Source: Bimastos eiseni (Eukaryota > Annelida > Clitellata > Crassiclitellata > Lumbricidae). From it: 64,000 bases of DNA. The notes beneath the pieces were generated by a model. The model was given only the letters and a program-made list of their open reading frames with translations. It had not been told where the DNA came from and ran no database searches. The position numbers and the translations under genes were made by a program. Numbering within the stretch: position 1 is the stretch's first letter; each line of letters begins with the position of its first letter. The DNA lies in NCBI GenBank assembly GCA_959347315.1, contig OY365822.1, positions 5,680,000 to 5,743,999 on the forward strand, written 5' to 3'. Below are positions 41,596 to 52,539 of this stretch, in pieces.

Positions 41596-42239
41596 TTGCA
41601 GCCAGCATCTCACGTGTCGATTGCGCAGTGCCATAGGGTTTACCTACTACATAGGCGAACAACGAACTATCTACTCCATAATCTGTGAGTCGAAATTAAC
41701 CATATCTAACTTTGTACTCGTTGTCACACATCGTCCAAAGGAAGTTGGGCACCAAAAGAACCTACCGAAGTGGATCTGTCTGATCGATAGTTTTTGAGGC
41801 CTGCATTTCTTTGTTTTTTTTCATTTTGTAATACTGTACTCACAATTTAACCTTGTTAATAATATTTACGGATCGACAACAGTATTGTCATCTAGACCTC
41901 TAGTGCTCGATCATCACTTATTGGATAATACATTATCGAGGTGAGAGCACTACTGCATGATGAGAATCTTATTAGGAAAATATGATATGTAATGTATTTA
42001 TAAGCATTTGTATACTATAATAATGTGATATATATAAAATTGTGTGATATACATTATATGTTAAGCCTACGGTATAAAATTATCTTACATATCGATTGAC
42101 GATCCTAATTACATTACATTACAGGTATATCTGCAACCTTCGAGTACCTAACGATGTCGTGCCACTCTATAACGTAGCTAAGATGTTGAATGTTTAGCTT
42201 GCCTGTCTTTTTCGATCTCTTAGGCGGCGGCTGACTTTC

Positions 42240-43380
42240 CTGTGTACCATTAGTACTTCTAGGTGATTTCAATATAGATCTATGAAAAGTAAATGATCAC
42301 ACAGAGACCAACGAGTTCTATAATTGCTTGTTGTTGCGATAAACATGTGGCAGAGGTGATGCAAATGAGGCCTATGAAATATTTATAAAAAAGTACAAGG
42401 ATCTTTATGATAAATTCTTTCCAAGCAGTCCTCATTCTTATCATGGCAAACATAAATATAAGCAGCCATGGATGACTCCAGGATTATATAAATCGTTAAA
42501 AACAAAAAATAGGCTCTATTGGAAATATTTCAAATTGCCCAGTGAACTTAATAAGAAAAAATTTATTACATTTCGGAATAAACTTAAGTCTATTAGATTA
42601 AATGCAGAAAAGAACTATTACGCCATGGAATACAAATACAAAGACGATTTTAAAAAGACCTGGAAACTCATTAGAACAATTATGAAGCAGAGGGAAAATG
42701 ATTCCATAATTCAATCATTGAAAATTAATGGATCAAGCACGGAGGACGGTGAAATCATGGCAAATGGCCTTAATATGTATTTTGCAAGCATTGCTGACTC
42801 CTTTGCCAGAGATCTGCCGGACCCTCCTCTACCTTTTGAGAATTTCCTACAAGCACCAACGCAAATTTGATGGGGCTCCTTCTGACTTCAGCTGAAAAGT
42901 CATGAATATAAGTCGAGATATTCGACTCGCTCATAGCAAGGGGGTTGACGATATTGACTCATATATTGTCATCCCTAGCATATCACTCATTGCTGACGTT
43001 TTGGCTGACCTTATCAATTGCTCCTTCATGAGTGGGGTAGTCCCCCAATCGCTAAAAATTGCTAAAGCAGTTCCAATTTTTAAAAAAGGAGAAAAGGATA
43101 TTCCTGCTAATTATAGACCCATATCGGTTCTACCTTTCTTCTCCAAATTTTATGACAAAATAATGTACGACAGACTTAATAATTATGCGAAATCCTCCAA
43201 TATCATCTATAAATCGCAGCATGGCTTCCAATAAAGGCATTGCCCTTATATGGCTTTATTAGGTATGGAGAATATGATGTCAAAAGCCATTGATAATGGC
43301 GAAATCTCTGCGGGTATATTTCTCGAGCTGGCGAAAGCGTTTGATACTGTAAACCATAAAATCCTGCCCATAGAGTTGCA
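42240..43380 (+). pseudogene. LINE endonuclease end and reverse transcriptase N-terminal part
   Basis: GDFNIDL, then a stop; WMTPGLYKS linker; SGVVPQSLKIAKAVPIFKKG and ANYRPISVLPFF (RT motifs 1-2); GIFLELAKAFDTVNHKIL, where the usual catalytic Asp of FLDLxKAFD reads Glu. Interrupted by stops at 42870 and 43234. Confidence 0.85.
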
Positions 43381-43404
43381 CATACTGACCCATTATTTAA
43401 AGAT

Positions 43405-43716
43405 TTGCAGCTTCTAAAATTAGATAAAATAAGAATTCTTCAAATAGGTCTATTTTTTCACCGCTATGAGCGCGGTCTACTCCCAACAGTGTTCCTAAAT
43501 TATTTCTCCGTGGGCTCCGACACCCATGCCTACTGCACAAGGAACTCCCCCGCATACTGCTATGATAGAGCCCGAACAAATCTCCGTAAATTCAGTCTCA
43601 AATCTTCAGGTCCGCAGGTCTGGAACGCAATTTCGCTTGAAATCCGTTCGTCCATCAACCCGTATACGTTTAAAAATAATTTACCTACTTTTTTAATAAA
43701 TGAAATGGCTCGATGA
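43405..43716 (+). pseudogene. LINE C-terminal tail fragment
   Basis: LLKLDKIRILQIGLFFHRYE onward, then NLRKFSLKSSGPQVWNAISL and a stop, the standard tail of CR1/L2 proteins. Joined directly to motif A sequence by a deletion. Confidence 0.8.
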
Positions 43717-44424
43717 TATGATTTCCACAACTATCAAACGGAGCAGTTGGTCACTCGCTCGCCTTTGGTCCACCACCCGTCGTCCGGGCTCACAAACCGC
43801 TTTAGTTAAGTTAATTTTTTAAGATTTTGTTTGGTCCTGAGGGTTAGTTGGTAACTTGTTTGTGTTTATGACTGTCTAATTGTTTCGATGATCCTAGCCC
43901 TCTCGAGTTAGGTTTAGGACTAATATTGATTGACGTATATCTTATTTTTTTCCCTCTTGTTAATTTCAGCTACTTGAGTGTCCCAACTAGCGAGATTTCG
44001 ATTCCTTTTGGGGTGTCTTTTGTAGCCTATAGTTTATAATCTGTGTTGTTTGTTAACTGCATGTACCGTTTGCTATGGCTGCAATAAACGAGATTGAATT
44101 GAATTGAACAACATTCTGGAAATTAGAATGGCGTTTGGTCATTTTATCATGACCCTCTCATATTCGTGTATATATGCGTGTTGAGGTAAGCAATTCGATA
44201 GATATAGTCACCAAGTCAGCTGCGTAAGGGTGAACCTGCAATTCTGTGTTTTGATTGTGGTGACATGTCACTTATGGTATTCATCTTGAAGGGGCTCTAT
44301 ATAAATATTGCATTACTTGTCGCTATTCTAAGGATCAGATCTGTTCCCGCTTTCGAAGAATAACAATCACCCGTGTTTTCATGCACGCAACTCTGAACCC
44401 GGCGGTCTCGCGACCCCTCGACCG

Positions 44425-44811
44425 ATGGGTCCTTCGGGTGCCACGGTCCCTCTGCCAATCAGGCTTTGCCGCAAACAACGGCTTCCCTACGACGACCCAC
44501 TCACCGTCTCCGAAAATGTATTGAAAGATATAATTTGCGGTGGAATGGTCTGCGAAGACCAGACCTTTCTATCTGCTATGCAGACTATTGGCCCATACGT
44601 GTGGTCGGCGGGAAGGGAGGCAGGGACACAGGCAGAAATGGAGGGAATGGAGGGAGGCAGGGACACAGACAGAAATGGAGGGAATGGAGGGAGGCAGGGA
44701 CACAGACAGAAATGGAGGGAATGGAGGGAGGGAGGCAGGGACACAGACAGAAATGGAGGGAATGGAGGGAGGCAGGGACACAGACATAAGGGAATCGATG
44801 GAGGGAGGTGA
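44425..44811 (+). CDS. Unrecognised open frame ending in a tandem repeat
   Basis: The first about 60 codons are of ordinary composition (MGPSGATVPLPIRLCRKQRL onward); the rest is the 44612-44812 minisatellite. No domain recognised, and it may be chance. Confidence 0.15.
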   Translation: MGPSGATVPLPIRLCRKQRLPYDDPLTVSENVLKDIICGGMVCEDQTFLSAMQTIGPYVWSAGREAGTQAEMEGMEGGRDTDRNGGNGGRQGHRQKWREWREGGRDTDRNGGNGGRQGHRHKGIDGGR

Positions 44812-44812
44812 G
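44612..44812. repeat. ~36-bp GGAGGCAGGGACACAGACAG minisatellite
   Basis: About five units of GGAGGCAGGGACACAGACAG plus AAATGGAGGGAATGGA; purine-rich strand. Produces open frames on both strands. Confidence 0.92.
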
Positions 44813-45205
44813 GAAACTCGATTATACGTCGCTCGTTGGAACTTGGATATACTAAGTGGAGAAGCGATGGTTGCGGAAGAAGAAGAAGACGACGACGACG
44901 ACGAAGTTGTAAGCAGAATAAGAAAACAACTTTCGGAAGAGAGTTCTCAAAATGACGGGAAATTAAATGCAGGAGCTGAATGTGAAAAGAACAGGAGGAA
45001 GAGGGGAGGGGAGGTGAAAGAATGGAAGGAAGAAGAGACAGAAGTAGAGGAAGGACAAGATGGCGACGATGATAAGAAGAAGTATCAAGGCAGGAGGAGA
45101 ATGGAGTAAAATGGAGACGCATAAAAAGAAGAATAAGCAGGAGAAGGATTATTATTGTATTTGTTGCAGTTACAGGAATGGTAGAATACGGTGTCATCAT
45201 CAGGG

Positions 45206-45406
45206 ATGGCGACCCCGGAGGGGCCGAGGGTGACAAGTCCCCCACCGAGAGGGACACGCTATACGTTTGTCCCCCACATTTCTTACCCCTCTCATTGGGC
45301 CCCCCCACCTGTCAAACGAGATCGTCGCCTCTGGTCATCATCATCTTCGTCATCAACATCATCATCTGATGATGTGGAAGAGAAGGAGGATGAGGATGAT
45401 ATATAG
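45206..45406 (+). CDS. Small open frame with Ser-rich and acidic tail
   Basis: From an ATG in good context: MATPEGPRVTSPPPRGTRYT onward, PPPVKRD, then a Ser/Thr run from TCA/TCATC codons and DDVEEKEDEDDI. Not recognised. The tail overlaps TCATCA microsatellite DNA, so it may be spurious. Confidence 0.2.
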   Translation: MATPEGPRVTSPPPRGTRYTFVPHISYPSHWAPPPVKRDRRLWSSSSSSSTSSSDDVEEKEDEDDI

Positions 45407-45831
45407 ACAGTCAGTAATCAAAACACAGTATATGGTTCCTAATTATTTCTTTATAATAGTGCAGTTTTGAAATCTTCAGATCTCGGCTATGATTACTAAT
45501 ACACTGCTCTCTGTGACACGGACAGACAAGCATACGGTCAGACACACATAATCAGAGATACACAGGCACAAAGTGACTGTTGCTGCTGATGTCGTTGTTA
45601 CCGTAGTCATAATTTTTTCGTTTTTCTCGTCGTAATTATATCTTCGTTGAACGAATGTTTATTATGACGATGATTGTCTTCATATGATAGGATCCGAGAG
45701 GACGACAGGTATACAGATGACGAACTGATGAAGAATCGGATGACAATTAAAAGACAATTAAATGACAGGAAAGCGGAGATTTGACAGGTCAAACACAGAG
45801 ATATGAAGAGAAGCTCACGCACAGAAAAAAG

Positions 45832-45866
45832 GCAGAGTGAGAGAGAGAGAGAGAGAAAGGCAGAGT

Positions 45867-45904
<38 letters not shown>

Positions 45905-46165
45905 AGTACAGGGATATGCGGATAAAGACAGAGTCTGAGAGAGAGAGACAGAGACAGACAGACAGAGGGAGAAACAGAGACAGACAGAGTGAGATACATT
46001 CCGAGAAAGGTAGATGGAGAGACAGACAGAAAAAGGCAGAGAGAGAGAGTGACAGACGGAGAAAGGTAGCCAAAGCGAGACAGAGACAGACAGAGAAGGA
46101 CAGAGAGCAGAGGCAGCTATAGATAGAGACAGACAGACAGATATACAGAGACAGAGAGGGTGAGA
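45832..46165. repeat. (GA)n/(CAGA)n purine-rich tract
   Basis: Irregular GAGAGA and CAGACAGA; spurious Ser/Leu-rich open frames on the complementary strand. Confidence 0.93.
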
Positions 46166-46364
46166 AGAAAATGATTAAAACCAGACGCGTATAGGTTACA
46201 TAGAGCGAGATGGCATAATTTTTTGTGCTGCTGTAGACATTTAATTTATTGTGTTATCTATAATTATTACGATTATATGTTATATATTAATTCATGTATA
46301 ATCATTATATCCCATACGCACATCTTTTCCCTTGGCGTGTATGCATGTATGACAAGAGGAAGAC

Positions 46365-46475
<111 letters not shown>

Positions 46476-46571
46476 TGGTTAGACGGATAGAAGGCTTAAA
46501 GGATGCAATAATTGCGTGGATGATTTGAGAGTGAGCGGGATGCAGTCAAACAGGTGGGCAGACATATGAAT

Positions 46572-46810
46572 AAAACATCAGAGAGAAAGAGAGACAGAGA
46601 CATACAGACAGATACAGAGACAGACAGACAGATACAGAGACAGAGGGACACAGACAGACAGACAGATACAGAGACAGAGGGACACAGACAGACAGACAGA
46701 TACAGAGACAGAGGGACACAGACAGAGAGAGAGACACACAGACAGACAGACAGATACAGAGACAGAGAGACACAGACAGAGAGACACAGACAGAAAAGAG
46801 GGAGAGACAT

Positions 46811-46868
<58 letters not shown>

Positions 46869-47050
46869 CGAGAGGGAGAGAGATAGAGTGACAGAAAAGA
46901 GAGTGAGAAAGATAGAAAGAGAGAGAGACAGAGAGACAGAGAGACAGAAAAATAGATACAGATAGAAGAAGACAGAAAGAGAGACAGAGACAGCAAGAGA
47001 CAGATAGAAAGAGAAAGACAAAGAAAGAGAGAGAATCAAACGTACAGAGA
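46572..47050. repeat. Compound (CAGA)n/(GATACAGAGACAGAG)n/(GA)n tract
   Basis: Higher-order units (GGGACACAGACAGACAGACA plus GATACAGAGACAGA) in the left half and pure (GA)n near 46818-46864. Confidence 0.95.
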
Positions 47051-47476
47051 GAGACGTGAAGATACATGGGCGTATTATCACGCAATGGCTCCGAGATAAA
47101 ATAAAGCTGCGCTGGTCGTCTGAGAGATTCAAGCAGCTTAACGAACGAGATGAGATGAGACGAAAGACGACGCCAACCACCACATGCGGGCACAGACGCC
47201 AGCCAAACAGAGTAACAGACAAGCATATATACAGTCAGGCAGCGAGACCGAAAGGCAGATGGACTTGCAGATATATACCAAGAAAGACATATAGACAGAC
47301 ACACACGTGCAGACGTACACGAATACAGACATAGACAGACAAACATACATATTGTATGTTTACTATACATACTGTACTATATATGTATAAATATATATAT
47401 ATATAGTACACAGACAGACGAGACATCAACATCTGTTACTCAGCGCATCATGACATTGGCATCACGAAGACCATTG

Positions 47477-48134
47477 TGAGTAGATGGTCTCGGAGAGGCG
47501 CTATATAAACCTTGATAATTAATAAACATGTCGAGTAGATGGTCTCGGAGAGGCGCTATATAAACCTTGATAATTAATAAACATGTCGAGTAGATGGTCT
47601 CGGAGAGGCGCTATATAAACCTTGATAATTAATAAACATGTCGAGTAGATGGTCTCGGAGAGGCGCTATATAAACCTTGATAATTAATAAACATGTCGAG
47701 TAGATGGTCTCGGAGAGGCGCTATATAAACCTTGATAATTAATAAACATGTCGAGTAGATGGTCTCGGAGAGGCGCTATATAAACCTTGATAATTAATAA
47801 ACATGTCGAGTAGATGGTCTCGGAGAGGCGCTATATAAACCTTGATAATTAATAAACATGTCGAGTAGATGGTCTCGGAGAGGCGCTATATAAACCTTGA
47901 TAATTAATAAACATGTCGAGTAGATGGTCTCGGAGAGGCGCTATATAAACCTTGATAATTAATAAACATGTCGAGTAGATGGTCTCGGAGAGGCGCTATA
48001 TAAACCTTGATAATTAATAAACATGTCGAGTAGATGGTCTCGGAGAGGCGCTATATAAACCTTGATAATTAATAAACATGTCGAGTAGATGGTCTCGGAG
48101 AGGCGCTATATAAACCTTGATAATTAATAAACAT
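47477..48134. repeat. 55-bp tandem array, 12 almost perfect copies, derived from a SINE tail
   Basis: Unit GTCGAGTAGATGGTCTCGGA + GAGGCGCTATATAAACCTTG + ATAATTAATAAACAT. 12 x 55 less 2 bases equals the array length. The unit is the GAGTAGAT...GCGCTATATAAA tail of the dispersed SINE seen at 37030-37086 and 63350-63395. Confidence 0.98.
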
Positions 48135-48139
48135 GAGCA

Positions 48140-49100
48140 ACAGGTTTCTGCGAGGATTGTTCGCACAAAGTGTAATGCTGTGCTGGAATACTTTAAAACC
48201 CCGAAGTAAACAATTAACGAAATTTCGTATGCAAAAAAATGATTAGGCTTATTGAAAATAGCCAACAGGATAAACAACGGCGGAAGTAGAAAGGTAAGAA
48301 TGGAAGGGAATCAATGGGCAGAAACACCGGTCAGAAAAGAAGCAGGCTGCTTTGTGGAAGTGCTAGCGACTTCATTTTATTAGCCTCGGCATATGCCGGC
48401 TGTTAACAAGTTCGGATATAGTTTCATTATCAACAACATAACAACATATACAGCCTCTGAGAATCCTTGGTGAGTCTCACTTTAATTGGTGCTACATAAA
48501 CTTGCGATTACCTTTATCATTGGTAGCGTATGCTGAACACCAGTAAGGAGCACGTATTATCGCTCGGTGAATTTGCTAATATGGGGTCAGATGAAGAAGG
48601 TCAGGCGCTGAAGGCCGCTGCGTGACCGAGTTAAATCATCGTAGAAGGGCCTTAAGGTTGTATCGAGAAATATAGGGAGTCGATGAGATGGCACCAGAAA
48701 CGACGACACCAGAAACAGCGCACTATGGGAAATCAGGTTACGTACGATAATCACATCTAGGGAGAAGGACTCCTTCAGGCGCCATGGCTACATGGACAAA
48801 AAGATATTAAAAGGACCTGGCAGACAAATAAACAGGCAGGAAGATCCAGGGAGTGGGTTAGCAGAACGGAGAGATACAAAGAGGGAAAGACAGACAGACA
48901 GATAGACAGACAGACAGATAGACAGACAGACAGACAGAGTTGGCAGAACGAAGAGATACAGGAATAGAGTTTTAGAACGGTCAGCTATAATAGACTAAGA
49001 GAGTTAGCAGAACAGACAAGGAGACATAGTTAGCAGAACGCACAGACATAGGCTAAGAGAGCTAGCAGCACGTATAGCTACAGGGAGAGAATTATCAAAA
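48140..49100. other. Intergenic stretch with SINE pieces and small CAGA runs
   Basis: Contains a GCGACTTCATTTTATTAGCC SINE end (about 48365-48400), (AGAC)n at 48888-48940 and irregular GTTAGCAGAACG-type repeats at 48850-49085. No gene seen. Confidence 0.6.
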
Positions 49101-49139
49101 CAGACTACATCGTACAGGAAGATATTTGGCAGGGCGGAC

Positions 49140-49325
49140 AGATACAGAGAGAGAGAGTTAGGAGAACAGACAGATACAGAGAGCCAGAGACAGACAGACA
49201 GCCAGAGAGATAGAGAGCCAGCGAGACAGAGAGAAAGCCAGAGAGAGAGACAGATAGACAGAGACAGAGAGAGACAGAGAGAGACAGAGACAGAAACAGA
49301 CAGAGAGAGACAGATAGAGAGAGAT
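49140..49325. repeat. (GA)n/(CAGA)n tract
   Basis: Purine-rich compound microsatellite. Confidence 0.93.
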
Positions 49326-49329
49326 CATC

Positions 49330-50250
49330 AGATACATCTCTAGTTGTTGTTCTCTCCTTCCGTGGAATCTGCCAAGTAGACATATCTCTACGTTCCGTCG
49401 TCCTATAGCATTAACTCCGTGACGGAATGTCCGCCATCTTGACCGTGCCTTCGAACAACGGACCGGCTATTATCGGTCTGGACTTCTTCCAGGCGTCTGG
49501 AAAATTTATCGGAACCGACAGACATTGACGGACCGACTGCAAAGGCAGACGCCGGAAGAGGCTTTGTGGTTGGGATAGGACTCGATTTGTAATTCCAGGC
49601 ACGATTCGGAAAGCATAGAAGAGAGAGGAACTCAGTCAGCAGCGAGATACCATGGCTGCCGTAAAATTTGCAATGTTAGTCTTGGTGATGAGCACGAAGG
49701 AATGTATATTAGAGGAATGCATGGGTAGGCCTACTCATCAAATATCAGTGTAGTTGCCCACCACCATTCTCTCTCTCTCTCTCTCTGTCTTTGTCTCTCT
49801 CTGTCTCTCTGGCTCTGTCTGTTTGTCTGTTACCCGCTTACCCGGTGATTTTTGTGTGTGCTAGATTTATTGTTAGATTGATTAATTGATTGATTGGTTG
49901 AATGATTTATCGATTAATTGATTGATTGATTGATTGATTGGTGTGTTCAAGCGAGTCTACTCAAACACACGATGAGGAGAATCTATGGTATAGCACATTT
50001 TGACTGTTCTTAATTAAACGTCAAATTAATTGGACTCCTCTGTGAATAATCGTAATAATTCTAATTATTATTATTATTATTTTAAATCGTTGCTGGAATA
50101 AGTTTAACGTTCGATCGTTTTTGTGTGAAGTGAAATCGAAACAATTATTTCTAGGAGAATTGGAAGATAATTCTCGGATATCCGGCTCTTTCAGCGAATG
50201 ACGGCATGATCTGCATGGAGTACATAAATTATATGCTCCGTGCCACATAT
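49330..50250. other. Intergenic stretch, no gene recognised
   Basis: Includes two short plus-strand frames: 49428 (33 codons, MSAILTVPSNNGPAIIGLDF onward) and 49652 (MAAVKFAMLVLVM onward). Also a YY1-like CAAGATGGCGGAC on the minus strand at about 49430 and (CT)n and (GATT)n runs. None is assignable. Confidence 0.4.
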
Positions 50251-50251
50251 C

Positions 50252-50352
50252 CGCTCCATATATATATATATATATATATATGCATATACATATACGTATA
50301 TATATACGTATACGTATATATATATATGTACTGTATATGTATATATATATAT
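50252..50352. repeat. (TA)n/(TACG)n low-complexity tract
   Basis: Alternating purine-pyrimidine DNA, TATATA with ACGTATAC segments. Confidence 0.9.
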
Positions 50353-50934
50353 GTGGGTATATACAGCGTATGAACGTGCGTAGGCCTACATGTACGTGTA
50401 TGTGTGTATACATGTATGTATGTGTGCTTGCATGTGTCTATGCATACATATGTATGTTTACGGGTGTATATTTGCATGAGGCAGACATCGGTGTGGACCA
50501 GCTTCTTCCATCCAATGCTTCTGCTCCTGTTTATAGACGCCGTTGATGAGGTTGACGATTGAAAGTGCTTCGACACACATTACGTCTCTCGACGCGATAT
50601 CTCACAGCGCTTGTGTTCAGCACAGTTATATAGCGCTCGACGAAGAAGATGTTTGTGCATCCGGTTGTCAGGGATGAAAAGAAAATGAACAGGATTGACA
50701 AAGAGTGACGCACACACACACACACAAACACAGGAAGAAAGAGACAGAGAGAATGAAACAGAAAGAAATATTCTGTTATGCAGTCGATGTATTGAACGTG
50801 GGTGTATTTCAAATAATTGGTAATGTTTGGCCTTCTCTCATTTCGAAACCCAACAAAAATGATTATTGGCTATCAAAATTATTAACCGTTCATTTTCTAT
50901 TTAAAGCGACTCAATGAATCAATGATTCATTCAG

Positions 50935-50972
<38 letters not shown>

Positions 50973-51951
50973 TACTTTACTGATTACCACAACACCACAA
51001 GCGCACAATATGTTTGACAGCAATAATTGAAATGCTGATAGGGCTTAACCCCCGCCCCCATTTCATTTTCCAACCCTGTCAGTTAATTCCCAAAAATTAC
51101 CCTGGGAGGTCAAGTAAGATCAGCTTTCAGCGGCTTAAAGTATCTTAACACATATAGGAATCAAGTTTGTGTGCCGAAAACCCACCGTTACCAGCTATAC
51201 AATTTTTCCTGTACACCGTTTTCGGTAAGGTAAAATTCTGGTCTGAACATCTGGACATGTGAAAATTTGTTAACCCCCAGTTCAAATGTTACAATTCAAA
51301 CCCGGGTTGACAGTCATGCATGTGCAGTGGTATTAATGAGAAACTCCAAAGGAGCATAAGTTCCGCTAAGGGCGGGGGTCACCCCCTAATTACATTAATT
51401 AGAACAGTTGTTAGTCATCACGTGATGCAATATTCAATTTTCTATATCGTTCAGCTATACAGTGAAGATGATTATTTCGATCGAGATATCTGCTGCCCTC
51501 ATGCAGCCAACTCAGCTCTGACAAGTACCCTGCTGTCAGTGGGAGGCTGAGACGGCGAGGGGAGCCGTGGCAACACGGATTTGCAACCCGAGTCTAAGAA
51601 AATGAAGTCACTAAACATTACATGCCTCAAGGAAACCTAAATGACTGCTACTGCTTCTTCAACTATATATTGTGACATAATTTTGCTTTAGCGTTAACTG
51701 AAATATGGTATAAAATAAAATATGTATGTGTGTATGTATGTAGGCCTATGTATGTAACGTATGTATCATGACTTTTATCAAGTAAATTTAGGAACCCTAA
51801 AAAAACTATATGATGACAGCTGTATTCATATGGGAATATAATATCTTTTCAATGATGTATATATATTTCATATAGTTTATAAGAAGTTTTACAGGTCATT
51901 ATTTTGCGCAGTTTGACCGCAACTTCCTATAATTTAGTTCATCTTACTATA

Positions 51952-52538
51952 CACGGTGAACGGAAAAAGCGAACCTCTAGAAATACTAGAATAATTTGTT
52001 CAATAATGCATGCCTTTTAATCAAATATGAAAACAAACTTCTGATTAATGATTATGACACGTATATTTCACATTTATTTGTTATAATGTGCATTTAAAAT
52101 GTCCTCCTTCGGCCTCAACACGCGCACCAAGGCGCGTTCGCCATTGAGTAATGCTGCATCAATAATTATTGCAACTTGTCAAATTCGTCCCAAGTATACG
52201 ATGCGCTAACTTAGCTCTCCAACATCGCGTACCTTTGTCTTGTAAAGTTTTTCTTGCATCACTGCCCAGATTTTATGGATAAATAAATGTGCTATATAAA
52301 AGTTTTGCTCATGGGACAAATTTGACCAAGTTGTAATCGGTGCAGCGATTACTCAATGGCGTACTGGTGCATGTGTGTTGAGGCCGAAGGAGGACATTTT
52401 TAACAGACGCTATAACTGATAAACAGCTCTTTAGAATCATTAAGCTGACGGCTTTCTCATATTTTGATTAAAATGCATGAATTATTCGACAAATTATTAC
52501 AGTATTTCTAAACGTTCGCTTTTTATCCGTTCACCGTG
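51952..52538. mobile_element. Palindromic Tc1/mariner-type MITE with TA duplication
   Basis: Ends CACGGTGAACGG / CCGTTCACCGTG flanked by TA. The two arms (about 250 bp each) are imperfect inverted repeats; both carry sequence matching AITQWRTGACVLRPKEDIF on one strand, like the QWRxRLRACVxxxGGHFE end of mariner-type transposases. It appears to be two inverted copies of a transposon 3' end. Confidence 0.85.
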
Positions 52539-52539
52539 T

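Larger units (their letters stand above)
40830..44107 (+). mobile_element. Degenerate CR1/L2-type non-LTR retrotransposon
   Basis: Order: ORF1-like coiled-coil/RNA-binding frame (40875-41595, frameshifted), end of the endonuclease (GDFNIDL near 42262), linker, reverse transcriptase start with NYRPISVLPFFSKFYDKIMY, motif A region with KAFDTVNHKIL (about 43310-43370), and the C-terminal tail. It ends in (TTGAA)n at about 44090. Most of the endonuclease and the RT region holding the FADD motif are missing, and there are stops, so it is dead. 5' end approximate. Confidence 0.9.

Noticed and set aside
44487..45308. 273-codon minus-strand Pro/Leu/Ser-rich frame
   Set aside because: Mostly the complement of the GGAGGCAGGGACACAGACAG array and purine-rich DNA.
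46546..47370. 274-codon Ser/Leu/Cys-rich minus frame and overlapping plus Arg/Glu frames
   Set aside because: Microsatellite translation of CAGA/GA repeats.
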